This document shows positions 37,638 through 45,597 of a DNA stretch of 64,000 bases, piece by piece. The position numbers and the translations under genes were made by a program. Origin of the DNA: Bacteroidaceae bacterium (lineage in GTDB: Bacteria; Bacteroidota; Bacteroidia; Bacteroidales; Bacteroidaceae); NCBI GenBank assembly GCA_017507105.1, contig JAFWBM010000039.1, positions 141,525-205,524 on the forward strand, read 5' to 3'. Every line of letters starts with the position of its first letter. The stretch's first letter is position 1. The notes under the pieces are model-generated. The model did not search any database, was not told the DNA's origin, and worked only from the letters and a program-made list of their open reading frames with translations.

Positions 37638-37774
37638 GCAACCATGCTTTGTGGACAGTTTTCTATTTTGGAAAACTTTTTTGTTGAATCTAAAAGTTAT
37701 ATTATTGATATATAGTACTTTAGTTTTTATTTTGGAAAACTTTGTCTCCTTGTGAATAAGTTGATATTGTTTTA

Positions 37775-37806
37775 TTTGGTAGGTTTGAAAAAGATGTATA
37801 TATTTG
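37775..37806 (+). promoter_or_regulatory. nrdJ promoter
   Basis: TTTG (37775-37778), a 20-base spacer, then TATATTTG (37799-37806): an exact Bacteroidetes promoter. The leader to the GTG start is about 45 bases, too short for a cobalamin riboswitch. Confidence 0.75.
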
Positions 37807-37860
37807 TAATGCTGTATAAAATTAATCTGATACTGAATTAAATTAAAATATATAATAAAA

Positions 37861-40392
37861 GTGGAAAAGAAAACCTATACCTATGACGAGGCATACTCGG
37901 CGTCGCTTGAATATTTTAAAGGAGACGAATTGGCCGCCAGAGTTTGGGTCAACAAGTATGCAGTGAAGGATTCTTTCGGGGCTATATATGAGCAGACTCC
38001 TGTAGATATGCACTGGAGAATTGCCAATGAAATTGCCCGAATTGAGTCCAAGTATCAGAACCCCATGTCAGCTGATGAGATATTCGGTTTGCTCGATCAT
38101 TTTAAGTATGTAGTTCCTCAGGGAAGCCCAATGACCGGTATCGGTAATGATTTTCAGGTTGCATCTCTTTCGAACTGTTTTGTTATAGGCATTGATGGAA
38201 ATGCCGATTCTTATGGTGGTATAATAAGAATTGATGAGGAGCAGGTACAGCTTATGAAACGTCGCGGCGGTGTAGGGCACGACCTGTCTCACATCCGTCC
38301 AAAGGGCTCTCCGGTAAAAAACTCGGCCCTTACTTCTACCGGATTGGTCCCTTTCATGGAACGTTATTCGAATTCAACACGTGAGGTTGCTCAAGATGGT
38401 CGTCGTGGTGCATTGATGCTCAGTGTCTCTATAAAACATCCCGATGCTGAATCTTTTATTGATGCTAAGATGACAGAGGGTAAAGTAACAGGAGCCAATG
38501 TTTCTGTCAAGATAGATGACGATTTCATGCAGGCTGTAACCAATGATACCCCATATGAGCAGAAATATCCCATTGATTCCAATAGCCCCATTGTAACAAA
38601 GAGTATAAATGCTGGCGAGTTGTGGAAAAAGATTATTCACAATGCTTGGAAATCGGCAGAGCCGGGAGTTCTATTTTGGGATACAATACAGCGTGAGTCT
38701 ATTCCAGACTGCTATGCTGATCTTGGTTTTAAAACGGTCTCTACAAATCCATGTGGTGAGATCCCTCTCTGTCCATATGATTCGTGTCGCCTTATTGCCA
38801 TTAATCTATTCTCTTATGTAAAGAATCCATTTACCCCCGAGGCTTCTTTCGATTTTGAACTCTTGGGCGAACATGTCCAGAAGGCACAGCGTATTATGGA
38901 CGATATTATTGACCTTGAACTCGAGAAGATTGCTGCAATAAAAGCTAAGGTTGATAGCGACCCCGAGAGCATGGAGGTGAAAGAGGCGGAACTTAATCTG
39001 TGGAACAAGATTGAACGCAAGAGTAGCATGGGGCGTAGAACCGGTGTCGGTATTACAGCCGAAGGTGATATGTTAGCTGCAATGGGTATGCGTTATGGTA
39101 GCCCCGAAGCTATCGATTTTTCGGTTGAGGTGCATAAGATTGTAGCACTTTCTGCATACCGCTCATCGGTAAATATGGCTAAGGAACGTGGCGCATTTGA
39201 AATATTTGATTATAAACGCGAAGAGAATAATCCCTTCATAAACCGTTTGAGAGAGGCTGATCCTCAATTGTACGAGGATATGAAACAGTATGGTCGCCGA
39301 AATATTGCTTGTCTTACAATTGCTCCCACCGGAACTGTAAGTATTATGACTCAGACTACATCGGGAATCGAGCCGGTGTTTATGCCTGTATATAAGCGTC
39401 GTCGTAAAGTCAATCCAAACGACCCGGAGGTTCGTGTCGACTTTACAGATGAGAATGGCGATACATTCGAAGAGTATATAGTATATCATCACAAGTTTGT
39501 TGAGTGGATGAAACAGAATGGCATACCTACCGACAAACGTTATACACAGGCTGAAATTGATGCATTGGTTGCCCGTTCGCCATATTCTAAGGCAACATCT
39601 AATGATATTGATTGGGTATCAAAGGTTGAGATGCAAGGTCGCATACAGAAGTGGGTCGACCATTCGATAAGCGTAACCATAAATCTTCCCAATAATGTAG
39701 ATGAGAAACTTGTTAATGAACTCTATGTTACTGCATGGCGTTGTGGTTGCAAAGGATGTACGGTATATAGGGATGGCTCGCGTGCCGGTGTGCTTGTTGC
39801 TGCCGACAGCAAAAAAGAGAAGAAAGAGACTGAGTCTTCAAAACCGATGATAACCGAGACTCGTCCGACTGTGCTCGAGGCCGATGTAGTGCGCTTCCAG
39901 AATAATAAGGAGAAATGGGTTGCTTTCATAGGTCTGTTGAATGGCGAGCCCTATGAGATTTTTACAGGACAGCAGGATGATGAAGATGGTATACCTTTGC
40001 CCAAGAATGTAACAAAAGGTATTATCATCAAACATATAAATGAGGATGGTAGCAAACGTTACGATTTCCAGTTCGAGAACAAGATTGGTTACAAGACAAC
40101 GATTGAGGGACTTTCCGAACGCTTTAATCCTGAGTTCTGGAACTATGCCAAGCTTATATCAGGAGTATTGCGTTATAAAATGCCTATAGAACTTGTTATA
40201 AAGCTTATATCATCTTTGCAATTGGGTTCCGATAATATCAATACTTGGAAGAATGGTGTAGAACGTGCTCTCAAACGCTATCTTAAGGATGGTGTTAAGT
40301 CGGCAGAGAAGTGTCCCGAATGTCAGACCGCACTTATCTTCGAGGAGGGTTGTCTGCACTGTCCTAACTGTGGTTATTCAAAATGTGGATAA
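37861..40392 (+). CDS. nrdJ: Adenosylcobalamin-dependent ribonucleotide reductase (class II)
   Basis: Reduces ribonucleotides to deoxyribonucleotides with a B12-derived radical, with or without oxygen. The 843-residue protein starts at GTG and carries the class II core: SLSNCFVIGIDGN (active-site Cys), RRGGVGHDLSHIRPKGSP, NPCGEIPLCPYDSCRL (the N-x-C-x-E catalytic loop), and IAPTGTVSIMTQTTSGIEP. The C-terminus ends in a four-cysteine zinc-ribbon-like tail (CPECQTAL ... CPNCGYSKCG), usual for NrdJ and likely involved in re-reduction. It is just downstream of dnaA, fitting a replication role. Confidence 0.95.
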   Translation: MEKKTYTYDEAYSASLEYFKGDELAARVWVNKYAVKDSFGAIYEQTPVDMHWRIANEIARIESKYQNPMSADEIFGLLDHFKYVVPQGSPMTGIGNDFQVASLSNCFVIGIDGNADSYGGIIRIDEEQVQLMKRRGGVGHDLSHIRPKGSPVKNSALTSTGLVPFMERYSNSTREVAQDGRRGALMLSVSIKHPDAESFIDAKMTEGKVTGANVSVKIDDDFMQAVTNDTPYEQKYPIDSNSPIVTKSINAGELWKKIIHNAWKSAEPGVLFWDTIQRESIPDCYADLGFKTVSTNPCGEIPLCPYDSCRLIAINLFSYVKNPFTPEASFDFELLGEHVQKAQRIMDDIIDLELEKIAAIKAKVDSDPESMEVKEAELNLWNKIERKSSMGRRTGVGITAEGDMLAAMGMRYGSPEAIDFSVEVHKIVALSAYRSSVNMAKERGAFEIFDYKREENNPFINRLREADPQLYEDMKQYGRRNIACLTIAPTGTVSIMTQTTSGIEPVFMPVYKRRRKVNPNDPEVRVDFTDENGDTFEEYIVYHHKFVEWMKQNGIPTDKRYTQAEIDALVARSPYSKATSNDIDWVSKVEMQGRIQKWVDHSISVTINLPNNVDEKLVNELYVTAWRCGCKGCTVYRDGSRAGVLVAADSKKEKKETESSKPMITETRPTVLEADVVRFQNNKEKWVAFIGLLNGEPYEIFTGQQDDEDGIPLPKNVTKGIIIKHINEDGSKRYDFQFENKIGYKTTIEGLSERFNPEFWNYAKLISGVLRYKMPIELVIKLISSLQLGSDNINTWKNGVERALKRYLKDGVKSAEKCPECQTALIFEEGCLHCPNCGYSKCG

Positions 40393-40433
40393 GGGAATAA
40401 TTCTTTAAACACTATATATATTTCCTATCAGGC

Positions 40434-40464
40434 CGGGAGGGGTGTCATTTGATGTCTCCTCCCG
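40434..40464 (+). terminator. nrdJ terminator
   Basis: CGGGAGG (40434-40440) pairs with CCTCCCG (40458-40464), extendable by two pairs, followed by CAATTTT. It lies about 40 bases after the nrdJ stop. Confidence 0.65.
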
Positions 40465-40555
40465 CAATTTTAAAAGAAAAAGAGGTTGCTTAAGTCTATA
40501 CCTCCGTAAATATTGCACATAAGGTTTGCATGTTGTTTGATATAAATTTAAGAGT

Positions 40556-40924
40556 ATGAGAATTGAAGAATATAATATAGCCTTGCACGATGTACATGTT
40601 TATGCTCATCACGGTGTAATGTCGCAAGAGAGAGTTGTGGGTGCATGGTTTACATTGGATATCGATATTGCTTTGAGTGATTGCTCTTCTGCATACAGCG
40701 ATGATATCACCGATACAGTGAGTTATGCCGAAGTTTATGATATACTTCTTAAGAAGATGGCAACTCCTTTCAATCTGCTTGAGGCTGTATGCAAATCTAT
40801 GATGGAGACCCTCTTCGAATTATATCCGACTATAATAGCCATAGAGATAAAGATGGTGAAGGATACACCACCTATTGGTGGTGACAGATTGCAATCGGCA
40901 GTAAGAATGAAAGCAGTTAGATAA
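40556..40924 (+). CDS. folB: Dihydroneopterin aldolase
   Basis: FolB cleaves 7,8-dihydroneopterin in folate synthesis. The 122 residues match the family: LHDVHVYAHHGVMSQERVVG at the N-terminus (substrate-binding region), TVSYAEVYDIL (about 60) and the C-terminal KDTPPIGGD with the conserved lysine. Octameric tunnelling-fold enzyme, cytoplasmic. It is monocistronic here; its stop codon lies in the arm of the following terminator. Confidence 0.93.
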   Translation: MRIEEYNIALHDVHVYAHHGVMSQERVVGAWFTLDIDIALSDCSSAYSDDITDTVSYAEVYDILLKKMATPFNLLEAVCKSMMETLFELYPTIIAIEIKMVKDTPPIGGDRLQSAVRMKAVR

Positions 40925-40959
40925 ATAAAGGTGATTCAAAATGAATCACCTTTATTTAT
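40921..40959. terminator. Bidirectional terminator between folB and ddh
   Basis: An 18-bp perfect stem, 40921-40938 with 40942-40959, and a 3-base loop. It includes the folB stop codon (40922-40924) and precedes the end of the convergent ddh gene (40973), so it can serve both. Confidence 0.8.
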
Positions 40960-40972
40960 TTGTTGTTTATTA

Positions 40973-41872
40973 TTATACCAAATGTCCAATCAACTCTTCA
41001 CGTTCTCCATACAGTAGGTCTATTATTGGTATCTCTATCAATGTATAACATCCCGGTTCTTGTTTCATGGAGGCTCTTGCAGCACATACAAGTACTTGTC
41101 CGGTTAGGGCCGGGTTGTTTATGCGCATGTTGAATTCGAACAGCTGGTTCTGTGTGTTACCCGATACTCCCTTTCGTGTCAGATTAACCCCATGCCCCAT
41201 ATCAAGAAGATCGTTTACACATGGTACGTTTATTACATGAGTTTCATCATTTACAAAGTATGGATCCGATTTTATTGCGCTTGCAACCTGCTCAAAGTTG
41301 TATCCCTCCTCAATCTCTACATATACCATTCTGCGGTGTATGCCGGTACCTACGGGAATTGTCATTGAAAGTGCTGCCTTTACGCCCTCGATGGCTTTTA
41401 CTGCAACAGTGTGTCCCATGCTCATACCCGGCCCAAAGTTTGTATATGTTATACCTTTAGGTGCAATGGCTTGTAGCAGAGTGCGGACAATGGAGTCGCT
41501 TCCGGGATCCCATCCTGCCGATATTATTGATACTGCATTTCCTGCTTTGGCACTCTCGCTAAGTGAACGTCTTAATGGTACAATCTGTGAGTGTATATCA
41601 AAACTGTCAACAGTGTTTATTCCCAATGCCAGGATATCTTTTGCATACTTCTCGACACTGCGTGTGGGTGTAGATAATATTGCTACATCTACATCTCCAA
41701 GCTCACGTATGTCGCTCACTACATTGTATCTCTTTAGCTCCTCAGGGCAATTTGCTACGCCCGAACGACGTACAATACCTGCTACCTCAAAATCGGGTTC
41801 GGCTTCAAGTGCATATAGTGCGTAGCGTCCGATATTACCATATCCAACTATTGCTGCTCTTATTTTTTTCAT
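40973..41872 (-). CDS. ddh: meso-Diaminopimelate dehydrogenase
   Basis: Makes meso-diaminopimelate in one NADPH-dependent step from tetrahydrodipicolinate, for lysine and peptidoglycan. The 299-residue protein begins IRAAIVGYGNIGRYALYAL (NADP loop). Typical family segments are STPTRSVEKYA, SAGWDPGSDSIVRTLLQA (about 119-136) and NFGPGMSMGHTVAVKAIEGV. It supplies the substrate of MurE encoded at 5873-7327. A TATCTTCG -7 box lies at 41900-41907. Confidence 0.94.
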   Translation of the reverse strand: MKKIRAAIVGYGNIGRYALYALEAEPDFEVAGIVRRSGVANCPEELKRYNVVSDIRELGDVDVAILSTPTRSVEKYAKDILALGINTVDSFDIHSQIVPLRRSLSESAKAGNAVSIISAGWDPGSDSIVRTLLQAIAPKGITYTNFGPGMSMGHTVAVKAIEGVKAALSMTIPVGTGIHRRMVYVEIEEGYNFEQVASAIKSDPYFVNDETHVINVPCVNDLLDMGHGVNLTRKGVSGNTQNQLFEFNMRINNPALTGQVLVCAARASMKQEPGCYTLIEIPIIDLLYGEREELIGHLV

Positions 41873-41899
41873 ATTCTACTATATTAAATTTTCTTTTTG

Positions 41900-41907
41900 C
41901 GAAGATA
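41900..41907 (-). promoter_or_regulatory. ddh promoter -7 box
   Basis: Minus-strand TATCTTCG, 27 bases before the start; TAnnTTCG variant, no clear -33. Confidence 0.45.
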
Positions 41908-41964
41908 TATAAATATTATTGGTCGATGTATATCTGTTTATATTTTTTTGTGTTTTTATAGACT

Positions 41965-43212
41965 CTATTTTTTTATCTCACTTTTTCTTAGAATTCTATT
42001 TGTTAATAATCTTATAGGTATCCCCACAGATATTACTCCTACTATGATTACGGTTGCAAATACCAGGATAATGTCGTTGGTGTCGAGTCTTACAGGGTAG
42101 CTGCTGACAGCAAAACTGTTGCTGTCGCCCAAACTAACTACTCCGAAGTTCTGCTGTATAAAGCATATGGCTATGCCTATAAGTATTCCAATCAGTGCGC
42201 CTAATGCTGAAATCATCACACCTTCAAATACAAAGATGTCGGTAATTATCTTCTCTCCGGCTCCCAGATTACGCAGTGTTTCAATGTCCCGTTTTTTCTC
42301 TATTACCAGCATTGATAGGGAACCTATGATGTTGAAACATGCTATCAGCAATATGAATGATAAGAATATATAAGAGATGAATTTTTCAATCTGCATAATC
42401 TTGAAGATATCCTCTTGCTGTTCATAACGGTTTTGTACATTAAATCCTTCTCCAAGAATCTCTTTTATCTTGCTTATTGTCTGTTTCTCGTTACTGCCAT
42501 CCTTTAGTAATAGTCCAATGCTGCTTACCTCATTGCTGTTACGTCCGAATATTTTTTGTGTAAATTCAATGGATGTCAGAAGATAGTTGTTGTCATATTT
42601 TGGTTGGTTTACTGCGAAAACTGCTCCCGAAGCGTAGAGATAATCTTTTTTGAAATTTGCCGACGGATTTGCGATATTGGCACGCTTGCCTCGTTTTGGG
42701 GCGTAGACCTCTAATGGGTCGGTAAAATATATGCCGCTGTTGAGTGCCGAAGCCACGCCTCCTCCGGCAATGACATAATTGGCAATGCTATCCGATAGGA
42801 TAAATGTTCCACTACCAATGAGGGCCTTTTCTATCTGGGTTAGTTTGTTGTAGTTCCTTTCTACTCCTTTCAATACAATCATTGCCTGTTGCTCCTTGTA
42901 TTGTACCATAGCTCTGTCTTCGAGTGATGCCGAAGCCACGACTATTTCGGGTAGTGATAGTACTTTGTTTATATTTTCACTGTTCCTATCGAATGTTTTT
43001 CCCTCTTTTATTGATATCCTGATTTGTGGATCGAAAGCAGTAAACTGCATCTCTACAACTTCGCTGAACCCATTAAATACAGATAATGTACATATCATGG
43101 CAATTGTAGCAAGTGAAATGCCTGCCACTGCTACCCCCGAGATTATGTTTATGACCTGGTGGCTTTTCTTTGAAAACAGATAACGCTTTGCTATGTAAAG
43201 CGATAGGTTCAT
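41965..43212 (-). CDS. LolC/LolE-family ABC transporter permease
   Basis: A 415-residue FtsX-type permease, most like the lipoprotein-releasing LolC/LolE subunits that extract lipoproteins from the inner membrane. It has one N-terminal helix (about 22-45, INIISGVAVAGISLATIAM), a large periplasmic domain (about 50-260) and three C-terminal helices (IFLSFILLIACFNIIGSLSM, VMISALGALIGILIGIAICF, and a last one near 385-405). The N-terminal YIAKRYLFSKK is typical of LolE. No ATPase gene is adjacent. It follows rbfA by 19 bases. Confidence 0.82.
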   Translation of the reverse strand: MNLSLYIAKRYLFSKKSHQVINIISGVAVAGISLATIAMICTLSVFNGFSEVVEMQFTAFDPQIRISIKEGKTFDRNSENINKVLSLPEIVVASASLEDRAMVQYKEQQAMIVLKGVERNYNKLTQIEKALIGSGTFILSDSIANYVIAGGGVASALNSGIYFTDPLEVYAPKRGKRANIANPSANFKKDYLYASGAVFAVNQPKYDNNYLLTSIEFTQKIFGRNSNEVSSIGLLLKDGSNEKQTISKIKEILGEGFNVQNRYEQQEDIFKIMQIEKFISYIFLSFILLIACFNIIGSLSMLVIEKKRDIETLRNLGAGEKIITDIFVFEGVMISALGALIGILIGIAICFIQQNFGVVSLGDSNSFAVSSYPVRLDTNDIILVFATVIIVGVISVGIPIRLLTNRILRKSEIKK

Positions 43213-43231
43213 CTTGCAACAGCTTCTGGTT

Positions 43232-43567
43232 TTAGTCTTTCAGCAGATTGTCTATATGTTCGATGTAGTCGAGTGAGTCGTCTTTGTAGAAACGCAACTC
43301 GGGTATTATGCGCAACTGGTGCCTTACCCTGTTTCCAAGCTCGTAGCGGATGGCTTTTGTACTTTTTGTAAGATGTTCAATCACTTCGTCTCCTCTTTCG
43401 GATGGGAATACGCTGAGATATGCTTTTGCTATACCCAGGTCGGGGCTCACGCGTACAACACTTACCGATACCATTACACCACGTGTCTCCTTTGTCATCA
43501 AAAGGAATATGTCACTCAACTCTTTTTGTATTAAGCGTGAGATTTTATTCTGTCTTGTACTGTCCAT
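43232..43567 (-). CDS. rbfA: 30S ribosome-binding factor RbfA
   Basis: A 111-residue KH-fold protein needed for late 16S rRNA maturation and 30S assembly. Typical segments are RQNKISRLIQKELSDIF at the N-terminus, VVRVSPDLGIAKAYLSVFP (about 37-55), and LRIIPELRFYKDDSLDY (about 85-101). It is 10 bases downstream of the O-methyltransferase gene and upstream of the LolC/E-like gene, in one probable operon. Confidence 0.93.
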   Translation of the reverse strand: MDSTRQNKISRLIQKELSDIFLLMTKETRGVMVSVSVVRVSPDLGIAKAYLSVFPSERGDEVIEHLTKSTKAIRYELGNRVRHQLRIIPELRFYKDDSLDYIEHIDNLLKD

Positions 43568-43577
43568 AATTGCTTTT

Positions 43578-44213
43578 CTATTTTTTCTTTATTATTGTCA
43601 ATCCGTCGCGTAGTGGAAGTATAACTTCTTCAACACGTTTGTCGTTACGTATGTGATCGTTGAAAGCTCTTACACCGTTTGTTTGTGCATCTTTATAGGC
43701 TGGGTCTATGACATGACCATCCCATAATGTATTGTCGGCCAATATCCATCCACCTGTATTAAGGTGTTCCAAAGCCATTTCATAGTATGCGATATACTCT
43801 CGTTTGTTTCCGTCGATGAATACAAGGTCAAACATTTCGCCTAACGTCGGTACCAATTCAAGTGCGCTACCTATGGTGAATACAATTTTTTCTGCAACAT
43901 GCGAACCTTCTATCCAACGGCGTGTAAAATCCTCAAGCTCGTCGTCAATTTCATAGGTGTATAGCTTGCCGTCATTGCCGAGTCCTTCGGCCATACATAT
44001 AGCCGAATATCCGGTGTAGGTGCCTATCTCAAGGATTCTTTTAGGACGTATCATCTCAACAAGCAGTTTTAGTAGCCTTCCCTGTATATGGCCCGATGCC
44101 ATGTGAGGATTCAGTATTTCTACATTTGTTGCTCTGTAGAGTCGATATAGATAATCACCTTCAGGGCTGCTGTGTGCTGCGATGTAGTCATTAAGTCTTT
44201 CGTCTATACTCAT
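43578..44213 (-). CDS. SAM-dependent O-methyltransferase (caffeoyl-CoA OMT-like)
   Basis: A 211-residue class I methyltransferase of the catechol/caffeoyl-CoA O-methyltransferase type. The SAM-binding loop is ILEIGTYTGYSAICMAEGL (about 60-78), and FDLVFIDGNKREY (about 131-143) and ADNTLWDGHV carry the metal-binding Asp/Asn residues. The acceptor substrate is unknown. It starts the operon with rbfA and the LolC/E-like gene. Confidence 0.85.
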   Translation of the reverse strand: MSIDERLNDYIAAHSSPEGDYLYRLYRATNVEILNPHMASGHIQGRLLKLLVEMIRPKRILEIGTYTGYSAICMAEGLGNDGKLYTYEIDDELEDFTRRWIEGSHVAEKIVFTIGSALELVPTLGEMFDLVFIDGNKREYIAYYEMALEHLNTGGWILADNTLWDGHVIDPAYKDAQTNGVRAFNDHIRNDKRVEEVILPLRDGLTIIKKK

Positions 44214-44228
44214 ATTTATAACCGTTTA

Positions 44229-44251
44229 CGCGGCTTTTTGCCGCGAAGATA
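44229..44251 (-). promoter_or_regulatory. O-methyltransferase operon promoter with 5' hairpin
   Basis: Minus-strand TATCTTCG (44251-44244) runs directly into a 6-bp hairpin (CGCGGC/GCCGCG, loop of five A on this strand), ending 15 bases before the start codon. The hairpin would sit at the very 5' end of the mRNA. Confidence 0.5.
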
Positions 44252-44466
44252 CGTAAAAAATAGCATATAATTATTAATGTGACAATAATTAATGGTTGTA
44301 AAAGAGAGTGTTTCAGGAATATATACATTCTCTTGTATAGGGAATAAGTGGCATGCTCGCAATGAGATCTCTATTATTTTTGTATATTTGAGGGAACCTC
44401 GAATATACAGTGCACTCGCTTGGAAAAATATTCAAGCGAGCTTGATATTTCTCGCTCGTTTGTTTG

Positions 44467-44474
44467 TATATTTG
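44467..44474 (+). promoter_or_regulatory. xerD promoter -7 box
   Basis: TATATTTG, with TTG at 44442-44444 (22-base spacer). It lies 66 bases before the chosen ATG and inside the longer open frame, which argues that the longer frame is not translated from its first ATG. Confidence 0.55.
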
Positions 44475-44539
44475 CAATAAATAGCCAATATATATACAAT
44501 CTATATCACTCCATATATCTACTGTTCTATTGTTTTATA

Positions 44540-45457
44540 ATGTGTGCCAAGAAAATAAATACTCCTATAGAGCGTTACCGAATATATCTGCGTCTCGAAA
44601 AAGGACTCTCACACCGTACTATTGAGGCGTATATGATGGACGTTTTAAGGTTTGGCCAATTCCTAAAGGATGCAGGAAAATGTTATGAGGATGCAGGGGT
44701 AGAGGATATCCGTACCTTTTTGGAGGCTTTATCCGATATTGGTATAAATTCCCGAAGTCAGGCCCGTATGCTTTCTGCATTGCGTTCGTTCTATTCCTTC
44801 CTGAAACTTGACGGTTATATGGAAGATGATCCATCACAGTTGATGAAGTCACCAAAGATAGGCCTTCGTCTTCCCGATGTTCTTACACTTGATGAGATTG
44901 AGTCTGTTATAGACTCTTTTGATGATACTCAACAGGAGAAAAAACGTAATAGAGCTATTGTAGAATTGTTATACAGTTGCGGATTGCGTGTTTCGGAACT
45001 ATGCGAATTACGTATCTCAGATCTTAACTTAACCGAAGAATTTATAAGGGTAATAGGAAAAGGTAACAAGCAACGGCTGGTTCCTATCTCGCAGAGAGCT
45101 ATTATGGAGCTGAATGCCTATTTTTCTGATCGTGAGAGTATTGTCATAAAACAGGGCTTTCAGGATTATGTTTTTGTGAGTGAGAGGCGTGGTAAACCTC
45201 TCTCTCGTATAACTGTGTTCCGTATTATAAAGGATGCAGTCGTGCGTGCAGGCATTAAGAAAAATGTCAGTCCGCATACTTTTAGACATTCATTTGCAAC
45301 GCATCTTCTAGAGGGCGGAGCCAATTTGCGTATAATACAGGCTATGCTAGGGCACGAGAGTATATCGACTACCGAGATTTATACACACATAGATCGTAAG
45401 CGTCTTCGTGAGGAGGTTATCGAATATCACCCTCGTAACAAGCGCATAAAACGGTAA
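44540..45457 (+). CDS. xerD: Tyrosine recombinase XerD-like
   Basis: A 305-residue site-specific recombinase, probably resolving chromosome dimers at dif. The N-terminal SAM-like DNA-binding domain (YRIYLRLEKGLSHRTIEAY) is followed by the catalytic domain with Arg in YSCGLRVSELCELR (near 152), Lys in IGKGNKQRLVP (near 173), HTFRHSFATHLLEGGANL (His and Arg), LGHES, and Tyr in TEIYTHI (near 281). The frame opens at 44420, but the MCAKKIN start at 44540 matches XerD length and lies downstream of a promoter box. The adjacent genes are not those of a mobile element. Confidence 0.88.
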   Translation: MCAKKINTPIERYRIYLRLEKGLSHRTIEAYMMDVLRFGQFLKDAGKCYEDAGVEDIRTFLEALSDIGINSRSQARMLSALRSFYSFLKLDGYMEDDPSQLMKSPKIGLRLPDVLTLDEIESVIDSFDDTQQEKKRNRAIVELLYSCGLRVSELCELRISDLNLTEEFIRVIGKGNKQRLVPISQRAIMELNAYFSDRESIVIKQGFQDYVFVSERRGKPLSRITVFRIIKDAVVRAGIKKNVSPHTFRHSFATHLLEGGANLRIIQAMLGHESISTTEIYTHIDRKRLREEVIEYHPRNKRIKR

Positions 45458-45535
45458 AAAGCCTGCTATTTATAAAAAAAAAGTAAAATATATTTAGAAA
45501 ATCTTGATATATTATAATATTTAGTTTTTGTTTGT

Positions 45536-45543
45536 TATCTTTG
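45536..45543 (+). promoter_or_regulatory. Promoter -7 box of the TPR lipoprotein gene
   Basis: TATCTTTG, 54 bases before the start codon, in an AT-rich gap after xerD. No good -33. Confidence 0.6.
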
Positions 45544-45597
45544 CACATAATAATTGAAAATTATTAATAGTTATTTATAAATCTTAAGGAATTTACG

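Larger units (their letters stand above)
37584..37860. other. dnaA-nrdJ intergenic region with DnaA-box-like sites and repeats
   Basis: It holds a perfect DnaA box in reverse orientation (TGTGAATAA, 37751-37759, i.e. TTATTCACA), and near-matches in the terminator arms and at TGTGGACAG (37650-37658). It also holds two copies of the 16-mer TATTTTGGAAAACTTT (37664-37679 and 37728-37743, 64 bases apart), and the nrdJ promoter. Together with the dnaA upstream region this is the second candidate origin segment. Confidence 0.45.
44214..44539. other. Divergent intergenic region upstream of xerD
   Basis: Besides the two promoters it contains an 8-bp hairpin (CTCGCTTG 44415-44422 with CAAGCGAG 44433-44440) and a second TGTATATTTG copy near 44380, similar to the xerD -7 region. 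No gene is convincing in this stretch; the frame open from 44420 is the 5' extension of xerD. Confidence 0.5.

Noticed and set aside
37807..37860. Cobalamin riboswitch before the B12-dependent nrdJ
   Set aside because: Only about 45 bases separate the promoter from the start, far too short, and no B12-box sequence is visible.
44420..44539. N-terminal 40-codon extension of xerD
   Set aside because: It covers the xerD promoter box at 44467-44474 and gives a hydrophobic non-homologous extension; ATG at 44540 fits family length.
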